From positions 1 through 15,276 of the forward strand of contig JABVXU010000913.1 of assembly GCA_013365365.1 (NCBI GenBank): a DNA stretch of 15,276 nucleotides, written 5' to 3'. Below the pieces are notes generated by a model. That model was not told the origin of the DNA and did not search any database. It saw only the letters and a list, made by a program, of their open reading frames with translations. Of the stretch, positions 7,441 through 15,276 are shown in pieces. Numbering within the stretch: the first letter of the stretch is position 1; the number at the start of each line of letters is the position of its first letter. The translations under genes and the position numbers were made by a program. This stretch comes from Cruorifilaria tuberocauda. Lineage: Eukaryota > Nematoda > Chromadorea > Rhabditida > Onchocercidae.

Positions 7441-7950
7441 GCAATACGTGAAGATAATTGTTGGTAGATGATGATGATACGTGAAGATCGTTAATAGATC
7501 GTGATACGTGAAGATAATCGTCAATAGATGATGATACGTGAAAATGATCGTCAATAGATGGTGATACGTGAAGATAATCGTCAATAGATGATGATACGTG
7601 AAGATAATCGTTACCAGATGATGATACGTGAAGATAATCGTCAATAGATGATGATACGTGAAAATGATCGTCAATAGATGATGATACGTGAGGATAATCG
7701 TCAATAGATGATGATACGTGAAAATAATCGTCAATAGATGGTGTTACATGAAAATAATCGTTATTAGATGATACGTGAAGATAATCGTTACTAGATGATG
7801 ACACGTGAAAATGATCGTCAATAGATGGTGATACATGAAGATAATCGTTACTAGATGATGATACGTGAAAATAATCGTTACTAGATGATGATACGTAAAA
7901 ATAATCATCAATAGATGGCAATACGTGAAGATAATCGTTACTAGAGTTGT
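7441..7950. repeat. 30-bp minisatellite with ACGTG core, about 17 copies
   Basis: The unit is close to GATGATACGTGAAGATAATC plus GTCAATAGAT. Strict 30-bp spacing runs from 7504 to 7744, with slightly irregular units on both sides. Fourteen of about 17 copies keep ACGTG; one becomes the palindromic E-box CACGTG (7802-7807). The array is richer in G+C than its surroundings. Because the unit is 30 bp and lacks stops in two minus-strand frames, it produces long but spurious decapeptide-repeat reading frames. It begins about 250 nt upstream of the ncx 5' acceptor. Confidence 0.95.
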
Positions 7951-7954
7951 TAGA

Positions 7955-8030
7955 AAAATGTATAACTTAAAATGATAGAAGAATCTATCAATTTTCCTAA
8001 AATCATAGAAGAATCTATCAAATTTCAAAT
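7955..8030. repeat. Two-copy direct repeat with internal dyad
   Basis: AAAAT.ATAGAAGAATCTATCAA occurs twice, around 7970 and 8003. Each copy contains the dyad GATAG..CTATC or a variant of it. It lies between the 30-bp array and its duplicated flank. Confidence 0.7.
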
Positions 8031-8040
8031 ATTAAAATAA

Positions 8041-8510
8041 ACATCCGAAAATACTTTCTTTAAATTTAATTTTCTCTAACAATTTAGCGATACGTGACGA
8101 ATAATTATTGACGTGAATAGAGTAATGGAATTTTAATAGAATAATAGAATAATTTAATAGAGTAATGCAATTTCAATCGAATAATTTATAACTCAAAAAT
8201 AATAGAAGAATAAATAATTCGAAGAATTTCAAAAATTCAAATAATTAGCTAATGATAAATTCCATATATTAGCTTATGATGAATTGAATAATAAAATATG
8301 TATAATCCATAAAATTGTCTAAAAAAAAAAAAAAAAAAAATTTCATATTTTTTAAACAACGAATAGAATTTAGCGTAAAATTGGAATGAATAATCGAAAA
8401 AAAAAAAAAAAGAAAGTAAGAAATGAAATGAAATGAAAGCATTCCAATAAAATTAACCAAATAAATTATTCAACGAAAAATATGCAACATTACATTTTCT
8501 ATTTATGTCT
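8041..8510. other. A+T-rich stretch upstream of ncx; no gene seen
   Basis: Contains a decayed copy of the left flank of the 30-bp array (8053-8115), AATAGAGTAATG direct repeats (8115-8183), two A-runs near 8321 and 8399, and a short GAAAT repeat (about 8420-8440). A 63-codon minus-strand frame here is driven by the poly-A (phenylalanine) runs and is not credible as a gene. Confidence 0.6.
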
Positions 8511-8870
8511 AAAACACAAAATGGACGACAAATAATTACAATTCAGAGGACAATATGACTTCATTAAGTCTAATAGCCTATTATTGCTCTTAGTAGCTGC
8601 TTGATTTACATAAAAGCTATAAAATATAAATGAGAATAAATGGCGATGTGTAATTATCATTAGATTGTAGCGCAAATGTACAACGATAGCGCAAAATGTA
8701 TTTGTTTGCTCAATTCTCGAGAATATAATATGGGCGCTCTTTTAATGTTTCATTAATGGTAAGAAATTCAATCAAATAATTTTTAATTTCAATCCTTTCC
8801 TATTTAGCACATGGAAATTTGCTCAATTCTCGAGAGCTCTCGGGAACTCTCATTAGATTTTCATTTTTTA
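8511..8870. promoter_or_regulatory. Less A+T-rich island with CTCGAG palindromes; possible ncx promoter or 5' UTR exon
   Basis: The local base composition rises. TTTGCTCAATTCTCGAGA occurs twice (about 8706 and 8817; first copy TTTGCTCAATTCTCGAGAA). The palindromes ATTCTCGAGAAT (8713-8724) and CGAGAGCTCTCG (8831-8842) are present. TAGCGCAAA(A)TGTA is repeated at 8668-8680 and 8687-8700. The island lies about 1.4 kb upstream of the ncx ATG on its 5' side. A regulatory role is inference only; no coding frame is evident. Confidence 0.3.
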
Positions 8871-9480
8871 TTAATAATTTGAAATTTGTTCACTTTTAGA
8901 AACAGTTTTAATTTTGCCTAAAATAGATTTTTAATTTCTTTTTTTTAATTTTTATTCTTAAATAAGAATTTTATGATTTCAAGATTTTTAAAATTTAAGG
9001 TTTAAAATTGTTAAATTTGCAAAATTTCAAGATTTAAGATTATAACTATTGCAAATTTTCGCTAATCAATTAATAGTTACATTTTATTTAACCTAAGAAA
9101 TAACTATAACAAAGCGAATTACTTGCTAATAATAATTATTTACTAATAATTACTAATAATAATTAAAAATTACTAACTAACATTACTTACTAAAAATTAT
9201 TACTTACTAATAATAGTTAAGAAAAAAATATATACTATACTTAAAATACATACTATACTAATATACTAAAAATATATACTATACTAATATACTATACTTA
9301 ATTAATTGATTATCAATAATTTCATCGAATTTTAACCATCCTAAATTTAAATTAACCAAAAAGAAAAAAGCCGGAAACAATTTGATGTGAAAGTTAAGTT
9401 TGCATTTTGAAACGCTTAATAAATATTTTGCTAGGATGAAATTTTAATTTAAATTTATCGTTTCAAAGAGCAAAAAAGAA
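8871..9480. other. A+T-rich intergenic sequence with TAATAATTAC and TATACTATAC micro-repeats
   Basis: 9118-9225 is made of ACTAATAATTACTAATAATA-type repeats. 9225-9300 is made of ATATACTATACTAATATACT repeats, similar in texture to the satellite at 1-420. No coding frame or RNA gene is seen. Confidence 0.65.
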
Positions 9481-9517
9481 AATTGAGCTCTACTGAAAAA
9501 TCGATCGGATCAGTTTA

Positions 9518-9595
9518 TTAAGTACCACCAGCTTCCTCCTGAAATTCACATCTCTTTCCGCTTTCGCATTCTTTTAAGCAATCTTTTGAAAGATA
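9518..9595 (-). CDS. Possible terminal coding exon (very short, speculative)
   Basis: An open minus-strand stretch ends YLSKDCLKECESGKRCEFQE then EAGGT and TAA, with AATAAA overlapping the stop. AG dinucleotides suited to an acceptor (CTTTCAAAAG near 9587, TTTCAG near 9540) lie inside it. It has three cysteines and mixed codon use, but only 25 codons. No upstream exon is identified. Confidence 0.15.
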   Translation of the reverse strand, partial: YLSKDCLKECESGKRCEFQEEAGGT

Positions 9596-9704
9596 TCATG
9601 AATATCAAACAATTCACTTATTTGTCTCAATCACATTCGATTCATTAATTTCCTCACTTTTTCTTTTCACCTCTCAACCTCACCTCAATTCACCACCATC
9701 TCTT

Positions 9705-9726
9705 TCTCTCTCTCTCTCTCTCTCTC
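9705..9726. repeat. (TC)n microsatellite within a pyrimidine-rich tract
   Basis: About eleven TC dinucleotides lie at the end of a C/T-rich stretch (about 9640-9730). The stretch stands out from the surrounding A+T-rich DNA and precedes the short plus-strand frame at 9800. Confidence 0.9.
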
Positions 9727-9799
9727 CATGATCCTCATATCCATTCTAACAATTGTAAATCTTTTTTTTCGTACTTTATTTTAAAACATTTGCCGTTAA

Positions 9800-9859
9800 A
9801 TGAGCGAGAAAGTTGAAATGATTGAAAATGGAACAACTGGCGATAATAAATGTGTATAA
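9800..9859 (+). CDS. Possible first coding exon (very short, speculative)
   Basis: An ATG opens MSEKVEMIENGTTGDNKCV before a TAA. A possible donor, TGT|GTATAA, lies at 9854. An in-frame TAA immediately precedes the ATG. The stretch has mixed codons rather than the A/T-only texture around it, and follows a pyrimidine-rich tract that could be promoter or UTR. No downstream exon was found on this strand in the window and no family is recognised. It may well be chance. Confidence 0.2.
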   Translation: MSEKVEMIENGTTGDNKCV

Positions 9860-10007
9860 AGCGATTTTTATAAAAGCATTAAGCTAAACTTATAAATCAA
9901 CATTTCTTTCTTTTTTTTTTTTTTTGTTCTCAATATATCACGATAACGCTTTTCACGTATTTTATTTGATAACGCCAATCTTTCTCAAAATTTAATTATC
10001 ACTAAGA

Positions 10008-10760
10008 AAACATGCTAGCAGATATTTTCGGTTTTAGAAGATCGAAATTTAATTTTGAACTTTAATTCTTTAATTTTAATTCGTCTAATTTAAATATATA
10101 GAAAAGGTTCAAAAAAACAAATACGAATTTTATATATACAAGTATCTTTGCTACAGAAATTAATTTTGAACTTTAATTCTTTAATTTTAATTCTTCTAAT
10201 TTAAATATGTAGAGAAGGTTCAAAAAAACAAATACGAATTTTATATTTACAAGTATCTTTGCTACAGAAATTAATTTTGAACTTTATTAATTTTAATTCT
10301 CCTAATTTAAAGTTATAGAAAAAAGGGAAGAAATAGTCCAAGGCTACCTGAAATTCAATTATTATAAGGAAATAAGCTAGCAGGTTTCTTCGATTAAAGC
10401 ATTTTTAGAATAAAAAGAAAAAGAAACGATCATGTAATATATAGAAATTAATTTTTGACTTTTCAATTTAAATTCTTTCGATTTATATATATATATATAT
10501 ATAAGGTTCAAAAAACAAATGCGAATTTTACATTTATAAGTAATACTTATAAATATCTTTTCTATAAAAATTAATTCTAAACTTTTTTAATTTTAATTCT
10601 TCTAATTTAAATTTATAGAAAAGAACATGAAAAAAACAAATAGTCTCATTCTTTCTGAAATTCAATTATCATAAGGAAATAAGCTAGCAGCATTTTGAGA
10701 GCAAAAAAAGAAAACATTACTGTAACATATAGAAATTAATTTTTGTAATTAATAATTTTA
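10008..10760. repeat. Nested tandem repeats, about 112 bp inner and 305-365 bp outer
   Basis: GAAATTAATTTTGAACTTTA starts copies near 10044 (as GAAATTTAATTTT...), 10156 and 10267, with diverged copies near 10444, 10567 and 10733. Shared inner blocks include TTCTAATTTAAATATATAGA and AACAAATACGAATTTTATAT. The block GCTAGCAG marks a larger unit at about 10014, 10376 and 10681. A (TA)n run sits at 10484-10502. Confidence 0.85.
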
Positions 10761-11512
10761 ATTTTAATTCTTCTAATTTAAATACAAAGAAAAAAACTCA
10801 AATTAATTTCAATATATAGAAAAAAGTTCAAAATTAATTTCAATATATTATATAATCTTTTTTTTTATTCTACAAAAAAAACTTTAACCGAAAACAGAAA
10901 AAGTTCAAAAAACGAATGTGGATTTCACATTTAAAAGTGTCTCCTCTTTTTTATATTATTCAATTTTTTAATTTCATTTAGGTTTTCAGGTTTTTTTTTT
11001 TTTTTTTTTTTGAGAAGAGCAAAAAACAACTTTTCGTATTAATTAGTGAAATAATTCATTAACAGTAATTAACAGTAATTGCATCGAAACAACATGAGTT
11101 AATCGATAAATCAATTAAGAAAAATTAAATTAAATAAAGTTAAAACTAAATGATGATAAAAGAGAAATTAATAAATATTTATCACACAAGACGACCACCG
11201 GTCGATAGTGTAATTCATCAAAAGTACTTTCTACCGCTCTTACAAGTTTCGGCAAAATTTTAAATTTTTTTAAAGTTAAAAAATCATTAAAGTGTAATAA
11301 AATAATAAAATAAAAGAAAAGGATTTGAAAATATTTGTTCCTAACATTTTTTTTTCTTCTTTTTTTTTTTTTTTAATAATCATATTTTAAAGAAAAAGAG
11401 AAAAACAACGATTTATCACAATTATGATTCATTATTAAATAGCAAAATAAAATGCTATCATTTAAAGTAATAATTTATTGAGTTCAATTGGAAGTAAATT
11501 CATTTCTAAGAT
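10761..11512. other. A+T-rich intergenic sequence; nothing recognised
   Basis: Long A and T runs dominate (for example a 22-nt T-run near 10990 and another near 11362). A small G+C-rich hairpin at 11184-11211 is the only standout. No coding frame is seen. Confidence 0.6.
11184..11211. repeat. Short imperfect hairpin in A+T-rich DNA
   Basis: ACAC and GTGT form the outer arms. CGACC (11192-11196) and GGTCG (11100+100 to 11204, i.e. 11200-11204) form the inner arms around an ACC loop, with a small internal loop between. It is the most G+C-rich spot for several hundred bases on either side. No terminator or RNA family is recognised. Confidence 0.4.
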
Positions 11513-11922
11513 AAGAAAAGTAATTGTGAATATACTTAGAAAAGTAATGGTGAATATACTTAGAAAAATAATAGTGAGTATAGAAAAGTAATTGTGAATA
11601 TACTTAGAAGAGTAATGGTGAATATACTTAGAAAAGTAATAGTAAGTATAGAAAAGTAATTGTGATATACTTAGAAAAATAAAAAATAATAGTGAGTATA
11701 GAAAAGTAATTGTGAATATACTTAGAAAAGTGATAATAAGTACAGAAAAGTAATGGTGAATATACTTAGAAAAGTAATAGTAAATATGGAAAAATAATAG
11801 TGAATATACTTAGAAAAGTAATAGTAAGTATAGAAAAGTAATTGTCAATATACTTAGAAAAGTAATAGTAAGTATAGAAAAGTAATAGTGAATATACTTA
11901 GAAAAGTAATAGTAAGTATGCT
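11513..11922. repeat. Composite minisatellite of GTGAATATACTTAGAAAAGTAAT type
   Basis: Two short units alternate irregularly: one of about 25 bp (GTGAATATACTTAGAAAAGT AAT) and one of about 19 bp (AGTAAGTATAGAAAAGTAAT). Together they make pairs of about 44 bp. At least nine pairs are visible, with point variants and small deletions. No stop-free coding frame is maintained. Confidence 0.92.
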
Positions 11923-12207
11923 TTATCGTATATTTGCTTAACAAATAGACTGATCAGGAAGATTGATCGAACAAAAAAAAAAAAATCAATGAATTATAAA
12001 TGTTAGTTTGAGTAAGATCAATGGATTATCGATTTTAACAATCACACTTCATTATTACTTTTTAATAGCAAATAAAACAGAAATTAGCAAACATTTACTT
12101 TCATCGTTGAAAATTAAAGTTAGTTAAAGTCAATAAGTTTTTCCATCGAATGAGAGATTGAAAAAGCATTAAGCCTATAATAAAATGCATTATTGAATCG
12201 ATTGTAT

Positions 12208-12324
12208 CTAAGGGGTTTTACTCTTATTGGACGGATAGTTGTTGCTAGAAAAAAAAGTTAAAGTTTTTTCCTCCGATACTCTCTTTTCACTCTGATCCTC
12301 AAATCTCTCCAATAGTATCATCAT
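12208..12324 (-). CDS. Small ORF of 38 codons, unproven
   Basis: ATGATG at 12324 opens MMILLERFEDQSEKRVSEEK, then TLTFFSSNNYPSNKSKTP and TAG. A TAA lies two codons upstream in frame. Composition is charged and mixed, unlike the low-complexity translations around it, and the DNA is locally less A+T-rich. No family is recognised. In a different reading, the TTTTTTTTCTAG inside it could be a splice acceptor. It could be a small peptide gene, part of an exon, or chance. Confidence 0.2.
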   Translation of the reverse strand: MMILLERFEDQSEKRVSEEKTLTFFSSNNYPSNKSKTP

Positions 12325-12466
12325 TAATTATCACTGATCGAAACTCTTTCTTACTTACTAAACTGAAAAGATATTGAAATGTTTTCATTTCAAATTTTTA
12401 CTAAATCGGTCAATTTCTTGGAGAAAATTATAATTGCAATTGATATTAATTTAAAATTTGCATTTT

Positions 12467-12890
12467 AATATTTAACTTTTAGGAATATATGCTAGGTCTG
12501 ATATTTCTTGACGAATTCCCATAACCTAATATCTCCTGAAATTAATATTTAACTTTTAGAAATATATGCTAAGTCTGATATTTCTTGACGAATTCCCATA
12601 ACCTAATATCTCCTGAAATTAATATTTAACTTTTAGGAATATATACTAAGTCTGATATTTCTTGATGGCAAATAATTTAACGAATTCTCATATACCTGAA
12701 ATTTAACGAATTCTTATATACCTGAAATCTAACGAATTCTCATAACCTGATGTCTCTTGAAATTAATATTTAACTTTTAGGAATATATACTAAGTCTGAT
12801 ATTTCTTGATGGCAAATAATTCAACGAATTCTCATATACCTGAAATTTAACAAATTCCTATATTCCTGATGTCCCCTGAAATTTTCGGTA
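12467..12890. repeat. 77-bp tandem repeat, three regular copies plus one expanded copy
   Basis: AATATTTAACTTTTAGRAAT begins copies at 12467, 12544, 12621 and 12765. Each continues with ATATGCTAAGTCTGATATTT, CTTGACGAATTCCCATAACC and TAATATCTCCTGAAATT. The third copy contains an internal amplification of AACGAATTCTCATATACCTG-type blocks, so the spacing to the fourth is 144 bp. Confidence 0.93.
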
Positions 12891-15080
12891 AATACTGAAT
12901 CATCCTTAGGAATTTTTGAGCATTCTTCAAGCTCATTTCTTCAAAAGAAATGATTGCAGCTAAGAAGCTATGATAGTTTATTTATAAAAAGTTTGAAATA
13001 ATAGGATAGAAATGAAAAATCAATAGTAACAGGTTGGATTTTCTTCATGAAATTCGGAATTGCTATTTCAACGATTAATTTATAAATCAAATCATTGGAA
13101 AGAATCATTTGAAAATTAATGTACTTTTTATAATTACTTTATAATATTAGCCGTAATAGGAGTGAGTAATTACTCTGATTGTAAGTAATTAATTTAGCAT
13201 TTTAACTGATTGTTTTAGAGCCAGTGTTAGATTTCAGTTTTATTAAGATATTGGTACTCTGAATAGAGATATCCAGAAAATCTGGTAGTTCCTGAAACTT
13301 TCATTAACTATTTTCAGATTACCTAGTGAGCTGAATAGAAATAAAAGAAAATGTCTTATTGGTTATTTAATTATTTAAATTATTTCTGATTAATTATTAT
13401 TTAATTCGTTTTTTAATTATTTAAATTATTTTTAATTAATTAATATTTAAACTATTCTATTCAAGTGATGCTACTACAGTTACGTATCTTCAATTTCTCA
13501 TGAATCTAACTTCAGCTTATAATTTTATATTTTAAGAATTTAAAATATTCATGCAAAATTTCCATATTCAATTTTGTTGACAAATAAGAAATGAGAATTG
13601 AAACATTAACTAACAGTTGCTAGAAGTTGTTAGCTATTAAAATTTATTTTTGTTTTTCAAATTTTCTTACGGATTTTTTTCCATTCCGAGATATCTTTGA
13701 AGATATCTTTGAAATTACGAGTTACGAGTAATTTCAGCAAATTTCAAAAATTTAAAAGTAATCTCATCAATTGAATTTTATTAAAAATGAAACTTCGACA
13801 TCAGTTAAAAACATTTATAATTATTATCTGAAATAATATTATGATTAAAATTCGTTATTCATGAAACTACTTTATAACATAAATATCTTATTTATTTATA
13901 ACATAAATATTTATTATTCATCATAAGCATATTTTATTACTTGCTATGCTAAAAGTTAGCAGGACGTTTGAAAGAAAGTTTCAGAAGTAAAAATGGTTCA
14001 GAATCTACGTGATGATGTAGATTCATGCAAACTTAAATAATAAGTTAAGTTATGCATAAAATTGCTATCATTCATTTATCTTCTCTGATAAGGAAAAGTA
14101 AGGATTATATTACATTTGTGAATTTTATAATGAAATTTAAATGATAACTTAACTTCTTCAATTAGAATATCTCATGGAAAATGAAATTGATTGATTTTTT
14201 GATAAGGAATTCTTGAAGGATGTTACAAAAGGTCATGATAATCAATTCAGGCGCAAATATAGAAACAGTTCAGTGATCGAAAATAAGTTTAAAGTAATAA
14301 TAGGTCAATCAACAACCGTTCCTGTATGTTAACCTTATTCTAAACAAATGCTAAATAAGTATATTTGATACTTTCAGTTATTTGGAAATAAAATTTATTA
14401 ATAATTTAGAGTAATTCACAGGTAATCTTAAGTAATATTAGCTATTTACTTTTCAATAAAAGCTGTAACTCAAAGTTTTTTTTCCCCCAATTATTTCATG
14501 TATGAGCATTTCAATAATGAATGATTAGGTAAAATAGGAATTGACGTAACGGATTGACGTAATATTAATTGTCAATTAACAATTTTAGTTCATTCATTCA
14601 TTCACGAATACTTTTCAACTTTATAAATAGGCCAATTGGAGGGAAAAGCATTTTATGTAAGTATTCAGGCAAATTTCATAGTTACAAATTGCATAGCCAA
14701 AATGTTTTATTATTTAAGCACTTAATGTTAAAGCATTACTTAAGTTATGTTAGCATTTACTTTTCAAGAGAGCAAAATAGTTTTTCGTTCAAATTGCTTT
14801 TCTCAATGATCCTTCAAATTTCCAAGCATATAATGTAAATAAATGAATTGTTGAGAAGAAAAAAATGAATAGATATGAAATTTTGTTTTACATAAATAAG
14901 CATATAATGGTGATACTATTTATTGATTTCAGGATTTAGAAGATTTATGAGGAAGTTATATTTTTACTGTTATTTAAGTTGATTTAGCTAATTGATATTT
15001 TACAATTATCAGTGTTAATTTAGCTAATTTAAGATTCGAAATTTGAAACAGGCAAATGAATTGATTATGAATAATAGAAA
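12891..15080. other. A+T-rich intergenic sequence; no gene recognised
   Basis: Both strands were read for coding exons and RNA genes and none is convincing. Local items are a dyad GAATCTAC/GTAGATTC at 14001-14024, a tandem pair of TGACGTAA at 14542-14562, and ATCTTTGAAGAT repeats near 13690-13712. The longest frame (plus strand, 14569-14838) lacks an ATG at its start and has A/T-driven amino-acid content. Confidence 0.55.
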
Positions 15081-15276
15081 ATTCCAAATGATTCTGAATG
15101 ATTCTGAATGACAGAAAATTATAATTCTGAATAGGTTCCAGATTCCAAAATTATAATTCTGAATAGATTTTTCCGAAATTATAATTCTGAATAGATTCCA
15201 AATGAAGGAAAATTCTGAATGATTCTGAATGACAGAAAATTCTGAATGATTCTGAATGACAGAAAATTATAATTCT
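15081..15276. repeat. ATTCTGAATG short-unit repeat, running off the right edge
   Basis: About sixteen copies of ATTCTGAAT(A/G) are arranged with GACAGAAAATTATAATTCTG and GAATAGATTCCAAATG blocks. These form overlapping 10-bp and about 30-45 bp periods. The array continues past the window end. Confidence 0.9.

Noticed and set aside
7430..7921. Minus-strand frame of 163 codons with decapeptide repeats (SSSIDDYLHV type)
   Set aside because: It is a by-product of the 30-bp minisatellite, whose unit is a multiple of three and lacks stops in two frames. An overlapping frame (7414-7734, TIIFTYHHLL type) is equally open, and neither begins from a convincing coding context.
7744..8028. Minus-strand frame of 94 codons with TIIFTYHHLV repeats
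   Set aside because: Same minisatellite in another frame, extended into A+T-rich flank; no domain and no gene-like composition.
8269..8460. Minus-strand 63-codon frame rich in phenylalanine
   Set aside because: Driven by two poly-A runs read as TTT codons; no homology signal.
14001..14024. Plus-strand mini-frame MVQNLRDDVDSCKLK (ATG at 13993)
   Set aside because: The stretch is mainly an inverted repeat (GAATCTAC/GTAGATTC), which explains its unusual composition better than coding does.
14569..14838. Plus-strand 89-codon frame
   Set aside because: It starts at TTG rather than ATG, has an A/T-driven composition, and shows no recognisable domain or splice context.

Overview
This is a eukaryotic genomic window, roughly three-quarters A+T by eye, with one clearly recognisable protein-coding gene. 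The gene lies on the minus strand and is cut by the left edge. It encodes a plasma-membrane Na+/Ca2+ exchanger of the NCX (SLC8/Calx) family. Eleven coding exons, each with GT..AG borders and matching phases, run from the ATG at 7156 down to 450. Together they give about 532 residues: an N-terminal hydrophobic leader, the first transmembrane block with the alpha-1 repeat, the XIP-like start of the cytosolic loop, and most of the first Calx-beta (CBD1) domain. The second Calx-beta domain, the alpha-2 repeat and the C-terminal membrane block must lie left of position 1.

The protein resembles nematode NCX proteins. The compact exons, frequent T-rich TTTCAG/TTTTAG acceptors, and a strong acceptor 36 nt upstream of the ATG (typical of spliced-leader addition) also point to a nematode. 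The high A+T and repeat-swollen introns would suit a spirurid/filarial worm, but that is inference; species and paralogue cannot be fixed here.

Layout: 1-420 is a minisatellite in the last visible intron. 450-7192 is the ncx 5' half, with introns of about 80 to 1625 nt, several carrying tandem duplications. 7441-7950 is a 30-bp ACGTG-containing minisatellite just upstream of the first coding exon. 8510-8870 is a less A+T-rich island with CTCGAG palindromes. 9480-9860 is a second such island with a CT microsatellite and short coding-like frames on both strands. 9860-15276 is mostly A+T-rich sequence with several separate tandem-repeat families (10044-10760, 11513-11922, 12467-12890, 15081-15276) and no convincing gene.

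The most unusual theme is that in several ncx introns the repeats sit next to, or include, the 5' splice site. In two cases (after exon 2 and exon 5) the donor region itself has been copied, leaving decoy donors inside the intron. No previously undescribed system can be claimed from the sequence alone.
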